This document shows, in pieces, positions 8,374 through 17,315 of a stretch of 64,000 nucleotides of DNA (the first letter of the stretch is position 1; every line of letters starts with the position of its first letter). The stretch covers positions 4,588,001 through 4,652,000 of the forward strand of contig NC_010397.1 in the NCBI RefSeq assembly GCF_000069185.1. The letters are read 5' to 3'. The position numbers and the translations under genes are program-made. The notes beneath the pieces are model-generated. The model saw only the letters and a list, made by a program, of their open reading frames with translations. It did no database searches and was not told the DNA's origin. The stretch is from Mycobacteroides abscessus ATCC 19977 (GTDB taxonomy: Bacteria > Actinomycetota > Actinomycetes > Mycobacteriales > Mycobacteriaceae).

Positions 8374-9433
8374 TGGCCATGTTCCTGCATCGCGGGGTGT
8401 ACTGCGCGACGTTCCCGGGGGTCGCCGCATTGACGATGATCGGTATCACGTCGTTCAGGCCGGGAAAGAAGCCGGTGAGATTCAGATCGCACATGTAAAC
8501 GTTGATGAACGCGCCCTCGGAGTAGAAGCGCGACAGGCCCTTCAGCACGATCGGTAGGTTGTCTCCGAGAAAGGCGTACTGAGGTTCGATGCCCACCACG
8601 TGATTGGTGAATCCCGGCTGGCGGGTGATGATCTCCTCCAGCGAGGGAAACACGTCGTTGGTGATCTTCGAAAGACGGCGCATGGTCTGCGCCAGCGAAC
8701 CCGCCGAGGACACCAGCTCGGGGCGCCGGCTATCCAAATCCGACACCATCTGACGCGTCTGGGTGAGCACCTTGTCCAGGCTGGCGTTCTGCTGCGCGAG
8801 ATTTCCGGTGACGGTGTTGAGGCTGGTGATCGCATTACCCAGCGCCTGGTCACGTCCTGCGAATGCCTTTGTCAGCGTGGAGGTTTGACTAACCAAAGTG
8901 ACGATGGACGCGTTGTCTCCCTGCAGCGACTGGATGACGCCCTTGGTGAGGTTGTCTGCCTGCTCCGGCGAGAGCGTGCTGAACAGCGGCTCATAGCCGT
9001 TGAGCAGGGTGGTGACGTCGAAGGACGGATCGGTGCGTTCCACCGGGATCGTCGCTCCCGCGGCCAGCACCGTGTCGCCGGCGGGCCCGCCGGACTTACC
9101 CGGTGACAGTCCGACATAGCGCTGGCCCACGATGTTCTGGTACGTCACCGAGGCAATCGTGTTGCCGTACAGCTTTTGATCGTTCTGGACCACGAAGTCG
9201 ACCCGCGCCCGCTCGTTGTCGACAAGCTCGATCTTCTGCACACGCCCGACCCGTACGCCGGCCATGCGCACATCGTCGCCTTCACGCAATCCGTACACAT
9301 CGGTGAAAATTGCCGAATAGGCGGTGGTGCTGCCTGATACCTCGCGCAGCAGGGTGGCGTAGACCAACCACCCCAGGGTCAGGGCCACGGTCATGAAGAC
9401 CGTCAGACCGATCAATGGACCACGGAATCTCAT
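8366..9433 (-). CDS. Mce family protein MceB (first mce operon)
   Basis: This is a 355-residue MCE protein. An N-terminal helix (GPLIGLTVFMTVALTLGWLV) leads into the MCE domain, with IFTDVYGLREGDDVRMAGVR and NIVGQRYVGLSPG. A helical C-terminal region follows. The ATG overlaps the mceA stop as ATGA. It is the second subunit of the predicted Mce hexamer. Confidence 0.92.
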   Translation of the reverse strand: MRFRGPLIGLTVFMTVALTLGWLVYATLLREVSGSTTAYSAIFTDVYGLREGDDVRMAGVRVGRVQKIELVDNERARVDFVVQNDQKLYGNTIASVTYQNIVGQRYVGLSPGKSGGPAGDTVLAAGATIPVERTDPSFDVTTLLNGYEPLFSTLSPEQADNLTKGVIQSLQGDNASIVTLVSQTSTLTKAFAGRDQALGNAITSLNTVTGNLAQQNASLDKVLTQTRQMVSDLDSRRPELVSSAGSLAQTMRRLSKITNDVFPSLEEIITRQPGFTNHVVGIEPQYAFLGDNLPIVLKGLSRFYSEGAFINVYMCDLNLTGFFPGLNDVIPIIVNAATPGNVAQYTPRCRNMANG

Positions 9434-11001
9434 GAGGGCCCTTCCTTGACGAACGACACCGCGCTCCCCCTGGCCACCGGGCCGAGCAGCAATTGAGTCG
9501 CGGGGGTCGCTGAGCCCCCAGCGATCACACGCAGTTGATCCCGCTCACCGCGGCTGCCGACCGGGCCGACGTTTCCGCCGTACGACGCGGGTGCGACGGC
9601 AGGCCTGCCTGCTCCGTTGATCCCACCGGGAGCCACCGGCGCGGGTGGTATCGGTGGTGTGGCCGGTGGCGGCGGCGGTTCCAGATCGTCGGGGTCGGAG
9701 GTACCCGGTACACGAGGCATGGGGTACGGCTGCCATGGCGGTAGCGGCGGGTTGGGATCAATAAGGTTCGGTCCGCCCGGGGGCACGACTCTCGGAGGGC
9801 CGACCGCGACCAGATTTCCATTGGGGCCGATCACCGTTCCGGCGGGTGGAGCCAGATCGGCCGGCGGTTTGTAGTTCTGCGGCAAGAGTGTCTCGGGGAG
9901 ATCCGGACGCACCACCTGCTCGGGGGCGGTGAAACAGCTCGGCCCCTTCACGTCTCCGTACCGGGGGCAATCGGCGCGGGTGTAGGTATAGCTCGGCGCC
10001 AAGGTGACCGCGATCGGCATATTGGGGACGTCTCGGTCCGCCATCCACATGTGCTCAAACCAGTTGCGGGACAACTTGTTGATGTTCCGGAAGATCGGAA
10101 CGAATTTGTCGGCGTTCTTCGCGAAGACGCCGATGGGCGGGGTGAGTCCGGTGGTGATGCCGATGAGCTGGTCCGTGTGGTTGTCAAAGGCTTGCTTGTT
10201 GGTACCCACCGTGGTCAGCCCGGCGTGCACGAGTGCCGTTAGTTGCTCGCGCTTCTCGGCGAGGGTCTGCATGGGCCGCACCGCCTGGTGCAGCGAGTCC
10301 AGCAGGTCGGGCGCGCTTTGTTTCAGGCCCTCCGTGGCATTGAGCAGTGCCGAGACCGTGGACGGTCCGGTATCGGTGGCGACAATCGCGTTCAGCTCGT
10401 TGATAAGCCGGTTGAGCTGGGCGCCGCCTGCGAGCAGCTTGGCACGACGGCTGTCGGTGGCAGCTCCTACCGCGGCCAGGATGCCCACCGAATTGTCGTC
10501 GCGGCCACGGCCAGTGGCGTTGAGCAGATCACGCAACTTGCTCACGGTGGTCTGGAACAACACCGTGGGCAGCTCGTGATCTTCGGCAATGTGGGCGCCG
10601 TCGCGGATGGGCGCTCCGGGACCGCGATCCACGAGTTGTACCGAGGACACCGCGAACACATTGCTCGGTACCACGCGAGCGGTGGCCGACGACGGGATTG
10701 TCTTGGCGTACTCCGGTTTGAGATTGATATATACGAAGTTCGGCTCGCTGCCGGTCGCGGGAGTCACGTCGTCGACCTCGCCGACGAGCACACCGTGGTA
10801 CTTGACATCCGACTTCTGCGGCAGGCCGTCACCGACGTTCGTCAGATCGGCGACTACACGCACGTAGTCATTAAGTCGCCCGGCAGACTTCAACAACATG
10901 GCACCGGTGAGTGCGACGATGGCCACGAGGGTGACGACAGCGAGCGTCAACAGTTGGTTACCGGACGGACCACGCCCGTCCACCTCGAAGGGATTCGGCA
11001 T
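9430..11001 (-). CDS. Mce family protein MceA (first mce operon)
   Basis: This is a 523-residue MCE protein, long for the family because of a C-terminal Pro/Gly-rich extension of about 150 residues (from about residue 380). The N-terminal helix (QLLTLAVVTLVAIVALTGAM) is followed by the MCE domain with GDGLPQKSDVKYHGVLVGEV and the helical domain. Its ATG directly abuts the yrbEB stop (TAGATG). The long Pro-rich tail is probably disordered in the cell wall space. Confidence 0.92.
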   Translation of the reverse strand: MPNPFEVDGRGPSGNQLLTLAVVTLVAIVALTGAMLLKSAGRLNDYVRVVADLTNVGDGLPQKSDVKYHGVLVGEVDDVTPATGSEPNFVYINLKPEYAKTIPSSATARVVPSNVFAVSSVQLVDRGPGAPIRDGAHIAEDHELPTVLFQTTVSKLRDLLNATGRGRDDNSVGILAAVGAATDSRRAKLLAGGAQLNRLINELNAIVATDTGPSTVSALLNATEGLKQSAPDLLDSLHQAVRPMQTLAEKREQLTALVHAGLTTVGTNKQAFDNHTDQLIGITTGLTPPIGVFAKNADKFVPIFRNINKLSRNWFEHMWMADRDVPNMPIAVTLAPSYTYTRADCPRYGDVKGPSCFTAPEQVVRPDLPETLLPQNYKPPADLAPPAGTVIGPNGNLVAVGPPRVVPPGGPNLIDPNPPLPPWQPYPMPRVPGTSDPDDLEPPPPPATPPIPPAPVAPGGINGAGRPAVAPASYGGNVGPVGSRGERDQLRVIAGGSATPATQLLLGPVARGSAVSFVKEGPS

Positions 11002-11859
11002 CTAGCCACCCAGCCTGGCGCCGGCGTCCACGCTCCACAGCGCCATGGTCAGCAGCATGTTGACCATCACGACGACGGTGATGGCCGCCCGCATGGCGTG
11101 CCCGGCCGCGATGCCGACACCCTCGGGACCGCCACTGGCGTAAAAGCCGTAGTAGCACTGGACCGTTGAGGCGATCCAGACGAAGACAACGGTCTTGATG
11201 ATCGAGTACACGATGTCGATGCCGCTGACCCCGATGCCGAAGTAATGCAGATACGACCCCACCGAGCCACCGCTGAGAATCCCCACCATGACCTGACAGG
11301 ACACGTAGCTGATCGCGAGGCAGGCCAGGTACAACGGGATCACCGCGATGATCGCTGCCATCAACCGCGTGGTCACCAGGAACGGAATCGGCCGAATGGC
11401 AACCGAATCCATGGCGTCGATCTCCTCGGCGATCCGCATCGACCCCAGCTGCGCGGTGAAGCGGCAACCTGCCTGCATCGCGAACGCCAGCGAGGCCATG
11501 ATCGGCGCCAGCTCTCGCGTACTGGCCAGCGAGCTGATGATGCCGGTAGCGGGCCCCAAACCGAGAAGGTCCAGGAAGTTGTACGACTCGATGGCTACCA
11601 GGGCTCCCGCGGTTACCCCCAACACCAGCGCGACTCCGGCGGTGCCACCGCCAACCACCAGTGAGCCGTTGCCCCATGCGATATCGGACAAGTGCCGCAG
11701 GAATTCCTTGGAATACTGACGCAGCACCACCGGGATGCCACTCAGGGCGCGGAAGAAGAAGGCCACCATGTGGCCGAACCGCATCAGTGGGCGGCGAATC
11801 CTGTTGTAGGCCAGTATGAAGGGGCGGCGCCCTGGCGACAGATAGCTGGATACGGTCAT
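11002..11859 (-). CDS. YrbE/MlaE-family permease B (first mce operon)
   Basis: This is a 285-residue integral membrane permease of the MlaE family, the second of the two that pair below an Mce channel. The family signature around residues 150-165 is visible (GSMRIAEEIDAMDSVAIRPI), with five to six hydrophobic helices. Energy would come from an MceG-type ATPase that is not encoded in this window. One base separates it from yrbEA, and it abuts mceA. Confidence 0.93.
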   Translation of the reverse strand: MTVSSYLSPGRRPFILAYNRIRRPLMRFGHMVAFFFRALSGIPVVLRQYSKEFLRHLSDIAWGNGSLVVGGGTAGVALVLGVTAGALVAIESYNFLDLLGLGPATGIISSLASTRELAPIMASLAFAMQAGCRFTAQLGSMRIAEEIDAMDSVAIRPIPFLVTTRLMAAIIAVIPLYLACLAISYVSCQVMVGILSGGSVGSYLHYFGIGVSGIDIVYSIIKTVVFVWIASTVQCYYGFYASGGPEGVGIAAGHAMRAAITVVVMVNMLLTMALWSVDAGARLGG

Positions 11860-11860
11860 C

Positions 11861-12718
11861 TCACAGCCCCGTCCGCGGGAACATCATGATGTACAGCTGG
11901 CTGATGGCGACATTCACGACCATCAACAGCAGGATCGACTCGACCACCGCGGCGTTCACGGAGTTCGCGACACCAATGGGGCCTCCCTTGGTGGACAGAC
12001 CCTTCTGACACGACACCACGGCCACGATCGCGCCGTAAATGATGGCCTTCAGCACCGCCAGCACCATGTCATCGGGGGTGGCGAAAGATGCGAAGGTGGA
12101 AACGAAACTGCCTGGTGCACCGCCCTGCCAATACACATTGAACAGATAGGCACCCAGGAATCCGACAAAGCACACCACCGCGGTCAGCGCGACGGCGATC
12201 ATGATCGCCGCCGCGAATCGCGGGACCACCAGCCGCCGAATCACCGAGACGCCCATGACCTCCATGGCGTCCGTCTCTTCACGCATGGTGCGCGAGCCGA
12301 GATCGGCGGTGATCGCCGAACCGACGGCCGAGGCCATCAGCACCGCAGCCACCAGGGAGGCGGCCTGCCGGATGATCGCGATGCCGCTGGCCGCGCCCGC
12401 CAGTGACGTGGCACCCACTTGGCCGGCAAGCAGAGCGAACTGGATCGACAAGGTGACACCGATGGGCAGGGTCACCAAGATGACCGGCATCACGGCGGTC
12501 GCAGCCTGGAAGGCACCCTGTCTGACGAACTCCTGCCATTGGAACTGACCGGTGAACAGGTCCACGAAGAACCATTGGAGGGTGCGAACCCCGAGCATGA
12601 ACTGTTCCCCGACGGTGCTCAGGGATTCGAGCGGGTGGCGCTTGACGTAGCCGGTGGCCCAATCCTGGATTGCCGCGGCGCCGTCTTCGGTCGCTACTCG
12701 TCCGCCGGGAGTGGTCAC
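11861..12718 (-). CDS. YrbE/MlaE-family permease A (first mce operon)
   Basis: This is a 285-residue MlaE-family permease and the first gene of the operon. The signature GSRTMREETDAMEVMGVSVI is present, with several membrane helices. The chosen GTG start at 12718 gives a 45-residue hydrophilic N-terminus; a weak ribosome site means a start slightly downstream cannot be excluded. The 450-base region upstream carries the operon's probable promoter and operators. Confidence 0.9.
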   Translation of the reverse strand: MTTPGGRVATEDGAAAIQDWATGYVKRHPLESLSTVGEQFMLGVRTLQWFFVDLFTGQFQWQEFVRQGAFQAATAVMPVILVTLPIGVTLSIQFALLAGQVGATSLAGAASGIAIIRQAASLVAAVLMASAVGSAITADLGSRTMREETDAMEVMGVSVIRRLVVPRFAAAIMIAVALTAVVCFVGFLGAYLFNVYWQGGAPGSFVSTFASFATPDDMVLAVLKAIIYGAIVAVVSCQKGLSTKGGPIGVANSVNAAVVESILLLMVVNVAISQLYIMMFPRTGL

Positions 12719-13168
12719 GACGCACCCAGTCTCAGCGCACGACGCATTCCAGACTCCTCAGTGAACCGGCATTCGCTGGCGCACTATGGGCTGCGGCGCC
12801 AATGAGCGTTGACGATAAATGATCAATCGTTAATTGAATAGTCGGTCATATTCTAAATCACACCGATCGGTATACTGTGCTCTGCGTCACACACTATGGG
12901 TGGTGTCGTCCGGTCCGCATCTCTACCTGGTGCTTCCGCCCCGAATCGTGCAGTAAACAACTGGTTTTGAGACTAGTTACGGCGCGTGGGTACCTCCGGG
13001 CGCGGCCTCACCGCATCATCGTGCCCGCATTCCCGAAGATCACCACTGTCCCTGTTTCCGGAGTGCCACCACCACGGCAACAGTCGCCGCCCCTCGGCGC
13101 CACCGTGCGCCCAGACGTCAGAATTGTTTGCTATACGAGTGCGCCCAAATAGCCTGCGTTGTCGCCGT
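12719..13168. promoter_or_regulatory. Control region upstream of the first mce operon
   Basis: This 450-base gap has no convincing gene. The part nearest yrbEA (12815-12880) is unusually AT-rich for the window and holds two related sites: GTCGGTC at 12841-12847 and the perfect palindrome ACCGATCGGT at 12862-12871. On the minus strand TAGAAT at 12851-12856 could be a -10 element. The remainder (12900-13168) shows nothing I can interpret. Confidence 0.55.
12862..12871. promoter_or_regulatory. Palindrome ACCGATCGGT in mce control region
   Basis: This is a perfect 10-bp palindrome of the kind bound by TetR regulators, about 145 bases before the yrbEA start. A near copy followed by the same ATAC (ACCGATCGG, one base, ATAC) lies just upstream of the adenylate cyclase gene at 17298-17311. 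The natural candidate to bind it is the TetR gene ending the operon. Confidence 0.45.
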
Positions 13169-13837
13169 CTATTCGTCGAGCCCGTGCTCTATCGCGTAGC
13201 GCGTCAGCTCGACACGATTTCCCAATTGCAGCTTCCGCAGCGTCGACTGCACATGGTTCTCGACAGTCCGGTGGCTCAGCGAAAGCCGGGTGGCGATCTG
13301 CTTGGCACTCAGCCCCTTTGCGACGAGCCGCAGTACCTCGGTTTCCCGATCGGAGAGCCGCGGAGTTTCATCGGCATCGGCAGCGGGCGCGCTCGACATG
13401 CGCCGAAATTCACCGAGCACCAGCCCTGCCAGGCCCGGCGTGAACACCGCCTGCCCCTTGGCTGTGGCCCGTACCGCGTCGATAAGTTCTGCGGCCGAGG
13501 CACTTTTGACCAGATACCCAGTCGCGCCGGCCTTCACCGCCTCCAGCACATCCTCGCGTTCCGCAGAGGCGGAGAGCACCAAGATATGGCTGTGCGGGGA
13601 CGCCGACAACACCGCGGCAGTGGCCTGCGCACCATCGCCATCGGTCAGCTGCATATCCATCAGCACCACATCTGGTTTCACCGTCGCGGCGATTCGACCG
13701 GACGAGGCAACACCGTCTGCGGTTGCCACCACCCGTAACCCGGCGGCCTGCAGATCACGCGACACTCCGTCGCGCCACATGGGGTGGTCATCGACCACCA
13801 TCACCGAAATCTGTTCGCTGTCAGTATTTCCTGTCAT
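13169..13837 (-). CDS. NarL/FixJ-type response regulator
   Basis: This is a 222-residue two-component regulator. The receiver domain (about residues 9-125) has the acidic pair in VVDDHPMW, the phospho-acceptor Asp in VLMDMQLTDGDG and the conserved Lys in YLVKSAS. The C-terminal LuxR helix-turn-helix (LSDRETEVLRLVAKGLSAKQ, then IATRLSLSHRTVENHV) is complete. The ATG at 13837 overlaps the kinase stop (ATGA), so kinase and regulator are coupled. The regulated genes are unknown; the adjacent mce control region is an obvious candidate, by inference only. Confidence 0.92.
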   Translation of the reverse strand: MTGNTDSEQISVMVVDDHPMWRDGVSRDLQAAGLRVVATADGVASSGRIAATVKPDVVLMDMQLTDGDGAQATAAVLSASPHSHILVLSASAEREDVLEAVKAGATGYLVKSASAAELIDAVRATAKGQAVFTPGLAGLVLGEFRRMSSAPAADADETPRLSDRETEVLRLVAKGLSAKQIATRLSLSHRTVENHVQSTLRKLQLGNRVELTRYAIEHGLDE

Positions 13838-15009
13838 GCCCCCACCTCCTGAGACTTGGGGACCGTGATCTCCCACTCGGTGCCCGCCCCGGGGCCCGTC
13901 TCCAACAGGACCGCCCCGCCCAGGTCCGCGACCCGGCCCAGGATGGACCGGGACACCCCCATCCGCCCCTCTCGCTCGGCCTGATCCAAACGGCCGTCTG
14001 CGATCCCGCTCCCGTCATCACGCACCGTCACCACCACCGAGTCCACCAGATCCTCGATCAACACGTACGCGTGCGCCTGGGGTCCCGCGTGCAATGCCAC
14101 ATTGGACAGTGCACTGCGCACTACGGCCGCCAGCTCGCTGGCCATGTGCTGACCAATCAGTACCGGTGCGCCTGGGGCAGAGACCGACACGGTGGTACTG
14201 GCTTGGGTACGCAGCAGCGGGCGAAGATCGACCAACTCGTCATCGGCAAGCGTGGTCTGTGTCGCACCGGAGATGAGCTCCCGCAGCGCGATCTCCTGCT
14301 CACCCGCAATGGCCGCCAATTCGGCTGTGGGACCGCCTATCTCGGTGCCCCTGCGCTTGACATACGACAGCACCTGCAGCACTCCGTCATGTACTTGACG
14401 GGAGAGCCGTTCGCGCTCGATCGCGGCCGCCGCAGCACGCTCGGCACGCCGCAGCTCATGGAAGGTGCGCTTCGCGGTGGTCGATGCCGCCCCGATCGCG
14501 AGCCCCACCACCACCAAGGCCGGCATCGTCGCGTCGAGCCACAGCGCGCTGACCGGCAGACCACGCGCGGCGATGCTGACCGCGGCGAGCACGAAACCGG
14601 AGATGACTCCGGCGAGCTGACCGCGCAGCAGACCCATGGACACCACCGCGTTGGCCACCCATAACGTTGTCGGGAGGGTTTGATGCCCGCTGTACCACTG
14701 GACATCGACCACCAGCCGCCCGGCCAGCATCAGCGCGATCACAATCGCCTGATCGCACAACACCAGCTGCCAACGGCGAAACCAGTTGCGTGACAGCGCG
14801 ACCGCCGCGAACCCGGTCCACATCGCCATGACGGCATACAGCGCCCAGCTCAGCCCCTGTCGTTCGTAATTGGTGTACGACGCCAACTGCGATGCCAACA
14901 GGGCATACCCAAAACTGGCCAATCGGAACACTTGGGCGGCACGCCACAGCGACGCCGTCGGGTCACTACCGCTCATCCATCGTGGGACGGTTCCGTTTTT
15001 GGATCCCAT
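13834..15009 (-). CDS. Membrane sensor histidine kinase (HisKA_3 type)
   Basis: This is a 391-residue kinase with about six N-terminal membrane helices (residues 25-190), a short coiled segment, the phospho-accepting His in ERLSRQVHDGVLQVLSYV, and an HATPase domain with N-box (SALSNVALH), G1 (VRDDGSGI) and G2 (GRMGVSRS). There is no extracytoplasmic sensor domain, so it probably senses a membrane state. It follows the AI-2E permease gene by nine bases and overlaps the regulator gene, forming a three-gene operon. Confidence 0.9.
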   Translation of the reverse strand: MGSKNGTVPRWMSGSDPTASLWRAAQVFRLASFGYALLASQLASYTNYERQGLSWALYAVMAMWTGFAAVALSRNWFRRWQLVLCDQAIVIALMLAGRLVVDVQWYSGHQTLPTTLWVANAVVSMGLLRGQLAGVISGFVLAAVSIAARGLPVSALWLDATMPALVVVGLAIGAASTTAKRTFHELRRAERAAAAAIERERLSRQVHDGVLQVLSYVKRRGTEIGGPTAELAAIAGEQEIALRELISGATQTTLADDELVDLRPLLRTQASTTVSVSAPGAPVLIGQHMASELAAVVRSALSNVALHAGPQAHAYVLIEDLVDSVVVTVRDDGSGIADGRLDQAEREGRMGVSRSILGRVADLGGAVLLETGPGAGTEWEITVPKSQEVGA

Positions 15010-15018
15010 CGGAATACG

Positions 15019-16218
15019 TCAGTCCTTGGGCGGTGCCGGACCGAGCTCTGGTACCCCGTTGCCCGGCTTAGCGCCGAGCGCGGATGGTCCGCCGTCGGGC
15101 ACCATCTCCGGGTCAAGAACCTCTGCTTCCTCTTCTCCTTCACGCAGATACGGGTCGTCGGCGTCGAAGGGTTCGATGAGCGCCCGGATGGCGGTATTGA
15201 GTACCGCGACCGTCGGTACCGCGAGGAGCGCGCCGATGATTCCGCCCAATACACCGCCCGCGGCGATGGCCAGCACCACGGCGAGCGCATGGATCTGGAC
15301 GGCATGCCCCATGATGAGTGGCTGCAGCACATGGCCTTCCACCTGCATCACCACGATGACGATGACCAAGATCATGGCCGCGGTGAAGGCACCTTTGGTG
15401 ATGAGCGCGATGAATACCGCGACGAATCCGGAGATCGCCGCACCGATGATCGGGATGAACGCACCCAGGAACACCAGCGAGGCCAGGGGAAGCGCCAGCG
15501 GCACACTGAAAGCCGCCAGACCCACGCCGATACCGATGGCGTCTACCAGTGCCACCGCAACGGTGGCGCGCACATAACCGATCAGCGATCCGAAGCCGAG
15601 GACTCCGGCACGACGCACCCGCGGACGCACCGCCGTCGGGAAGATCCTGGTGACAAATTCCCAGATCTCCTTGCCGCCGTAAAGGAAGAAGATGGTGGTG
15701 AACAAGGTCAGCACGGCACCGGTGATGATCTCGGTGACGGTGGTGGCTGTGGCCAGCGCCCCGCTGGTGACCCTGCCCTGGTTGTCCTTTATGGTGTTCA
15801 CCAGCGCATCACCGGCCTTGCCGATCTGGTCCTCGCTGATGTGGAACCTGCTGTGAATTGCCCAGTTCTTGAGCGACTCGATGCTGTTGGTCAGCTGAGC
15901 CGACAGGTCCGGGAGACCCTTGATGAACTGGTCCACCACAAACGTCAGGATTCCGACGATCGCCGCGGTACCGGTGAGCAGCACCACGACCACCGCCAAC
16001 GAGCGCGGAATCTTATGCCGCTGAAGGAAGTTGACCGTCGGCACCAGCAGCGCCGAGCCCATGAGAGCCAACAGCAGCGGGATGGTGATGGTCTTGAGGT
16101 GCCAGAACAACCACAGAACCGTCAACCCAAAGGCAAGCAGCACCAGCAGGCGCCAAGCCCACGCGGCCCCCTTGCGCACATACGGATGAACCGACTCGGC
16201 TGCGTCAGCGTGCGTCAT
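15019..16218 (-). CDS. AI-2E family transporter-like membrane protein
   Basis: This is a 399-residue member of the AI-2E/PerM permease family. It has paired N-terminal helices (residues 20-75), an amphipathic segment, and the conserved C-terminal helical block with LGAFIPIIGAAISGFVAV and a GGVLGGIIGALLAVPTVAV motif. The acidic and Pro-rich tail is cytoplasmic. The likely Mtb counterpart is Rv0205. It leads an operon with the kinase and regulator; the start is supported by TAGGCT six bases upstream. Substrate unknown. Confidence 0.88.
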   Translation of the reverse strand: MTHADAAESVHPYVRKGAAWAWRLLVLLAFGLTVLWLFWHLKTITIPLLLALMGSALLVPTVNFLQRHKIPRSLAVVVVLLTGTAAIVGILTFVVDQFIKGLPDLSAQLTNSIESLKNWAIHSRFHISEDQIGKAGDALVNTIKDNQGRVTSGALATATTVTEIITGAVLTLFTTIFFLYGGKEIWEFVTRIFPTAVRPRVRRAGVLGFGSLIGYVRATVAVALVDAIGIGVGLAAFSVPLALPLASLVFLGAFIPIIGAAISGFVAVFIALITKGAFTAAMILVIVIVVMQVEGHVLQPLIMGHAVQIHALAVVLAIAAGGVLGGIIGALLAVPTVAVLNTAIRALIEPFDADDPYLREGEEEAEVLDPEMVPDGGPSALGAKPGNGVPELGPAPPKD

Positions 16219-16224
16219 GCGCTG

Positions 16225-16230
16225 AGCCTA
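16225..16230 (-). promoter_or_regulatory. Leaderless -10 element of the AI-2E gene
   Basis: TAGGCT on the minus strand lies six bases before the ATG at 16218, fitting the mycobacterial TANNNT leaderless pattern. Confidence 0.45.
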
Positions 16231-16278
16231 ACGGCGATGAGCCGCTCGCGCGAAGAACCTGGCAATCAGCAACTATCC

Positions 16279-17151
16279 CTACGGCGCGGGCTCGGCCAGT
16301 ACCTCCGAGAGCCACTTCACGACCAACTCGGGCTGCTCGTCGACGATGAAGTGACCGCAGTTGGGCACTTCGGTGATGTTCAGGTCATCCGCATGGTCCT
16401 TGAAACCATCGAGCAAGGACGGATGCACAGCCACGTCATCGAGACCGAACAGCACGCGCACGGGCATGGTCAGCTTCTGGTCGTCATAGGGGCCCCGCGC
16501 GAGGTTGGCGAACTCCTTGCCGACCATGGACCGATAGATCTTGGACCCCGCCACCCGACGGTCACGATCCCGGAAACAGCTACGGAAGAAGTCCACCGAC
16601 TCCTTGGGCATGCCGCTGCGGCGAATGAACCACCACAACGTCGGCGACAGATGTGAAAGAGGCCCGACCACCGGGGCCCCGACGACGAGTTGGTAGGCCA
16701 GCTTGTGCGCGTACCGGGCGACGCGGCCCGGCTGCTGCCACACCGGAGGAATGTTGAGCACAACCAGCCGCCGAATGCGTGACTGCGCCTTCAACGCGAC
16801 CAGCTGCGCGGTCCATCCACCCCAGTCGTGGCCGACCAGGTCGAACGATTCGAGCCCCAGTGCGTCGGCCGCGGCCAGCACGTCGGAGGCGAACTGCTCT
16901 TTCTCGTAACCCGCCGGAGCCACCTCGCTCCAGCCCGCTCCGCGCAGATCCATGGCATGCACGCGGTATCCGGCGGCCGCCAGGGCTGGGATCACCTTGT
17001 GCCACATCCACCAGTTCTCGGGCCAGCCATGTAACAACACCACCGCTCGTCCGTCCTGCGGCCCGGCGACCGCGACATGGATTTTCACGTCGCCTGCTTG
17101 TACGTATTGGTGCTCGACACCATCGAGAACGGGCATGCTGCGCTGCGTCAT
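16279..17151 (-). CDS. Alpha/beta hydrolase, epoxide-hydrolase-like
   Basis: This is a 290-residue soluble alpha/beta hydrolase. The oxyanion motif HGWPENWWMW is typical of epoxide hydrolases. The nucleophile is Asp in GHDWGG, the acid is in FGLDDVAVHP, and the His is in NCGHFIVDE near the C-terminus; a cap domain lies between. An Asp nucleophile points to epoxide or haloalkane substrates rather than esters. The start at 17151 is supported by TAGGGT seven bases upstream; the open frame extends 31 codons further with no signal. Substrate unknown. Confidence 0.88.
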   Translation of the reverse strand: MTQRSMPVLDGVEHQYVQAGDVKIHVAVAGPQDGRAVVLLHGWPENWWMWHKVIPALAAAGYRVHAMDLRGAGWSEVAPAGYEKEQFASDVLAAADALGLESFDLVGHDWGGWTAQLVALKAQSRIRRLVVLNIPPVWQQPGRVARYAHKLAYQLVVGAPVVGPLSHLSPTLWWFIRRSGMPKESVDFFRSCFRDRDRRVAGSKIYRSMVGKEFANLARGPYDDQKLTMPVRVLFGLDDVAVHPSLLDGFKDHADDLNITEVPNCGHFIVDEQPELVVKWLSEVLAEPAP

Positions 17152-17158
17152 GGACCGA

Positions 17159-17176
17159 ACCCTACCGCGCAGTAGG
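17159..17176. promoter_or_regulatory. -10 element and overlapping inverted repeat of the hydrolase gene
   Basis: On the minus strand TAGGGT (17159-17164) lies seven bases before the hydrolase ATG. It overlaps CCTAC-CGCGCA-GTAGG (17161-17176), an inverted repeat placed where a repressor would block this promoter. Confidence 0.4.
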
Positions 17177-17219
17177 TTCCGTGGCACTACCGTCCCTGGG
17201 CCACAACACCAGCCCGGCC

Positions 17220-17231
17220 TGCGTATACGCA
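17220..17231. promoter_or_regulatory. 12-bp perfect palindrome in divergent promoter region
   Basis: TGCGTATACGCA lies between the divergent hydrolase and adenylate cyclase genes. It is fully self-complementary. No regulator can be named. Confidence 0.35.
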
Positions 17232-17297
17232 TCCTCTGGCGCAAGAAGAACTGGCATGCTTCGTCATGTCGTGGAATTCGGAGTACAACGGGAGTAG

Positions 17298-17311
17298 ACC
17301 GATCGGAATAC
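17298..17311 (+). promoter_or_regulatory. ACCGATCGG-ATAC motif upstream of adenylate cyclase
   Basis: The 14 bases at this site match those at 12862-12875 in the mce control region in 13 positions. They end four bases before the GTG at 17316, so binding here would block transcription or translation initiation. Confidence 0.35.
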
Positions 17312-17315
17312 CTGG

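Noticed and set aside
12877..13152. 91-codon plus-strand frame in the mce control region, just after TATACT
   Set aside because: The amino acid pattern is unconvincing (many Pro, Arg, Cys), it has no ribosome site, and the leaderless spacing is wrong for its GTG.
14932..16656. 574-codon plus-strand frame opposite the AI-2E gene
   Set aside because: It is strongly biased to charged and Gln/His residues, antisense to a clear membrane protein.
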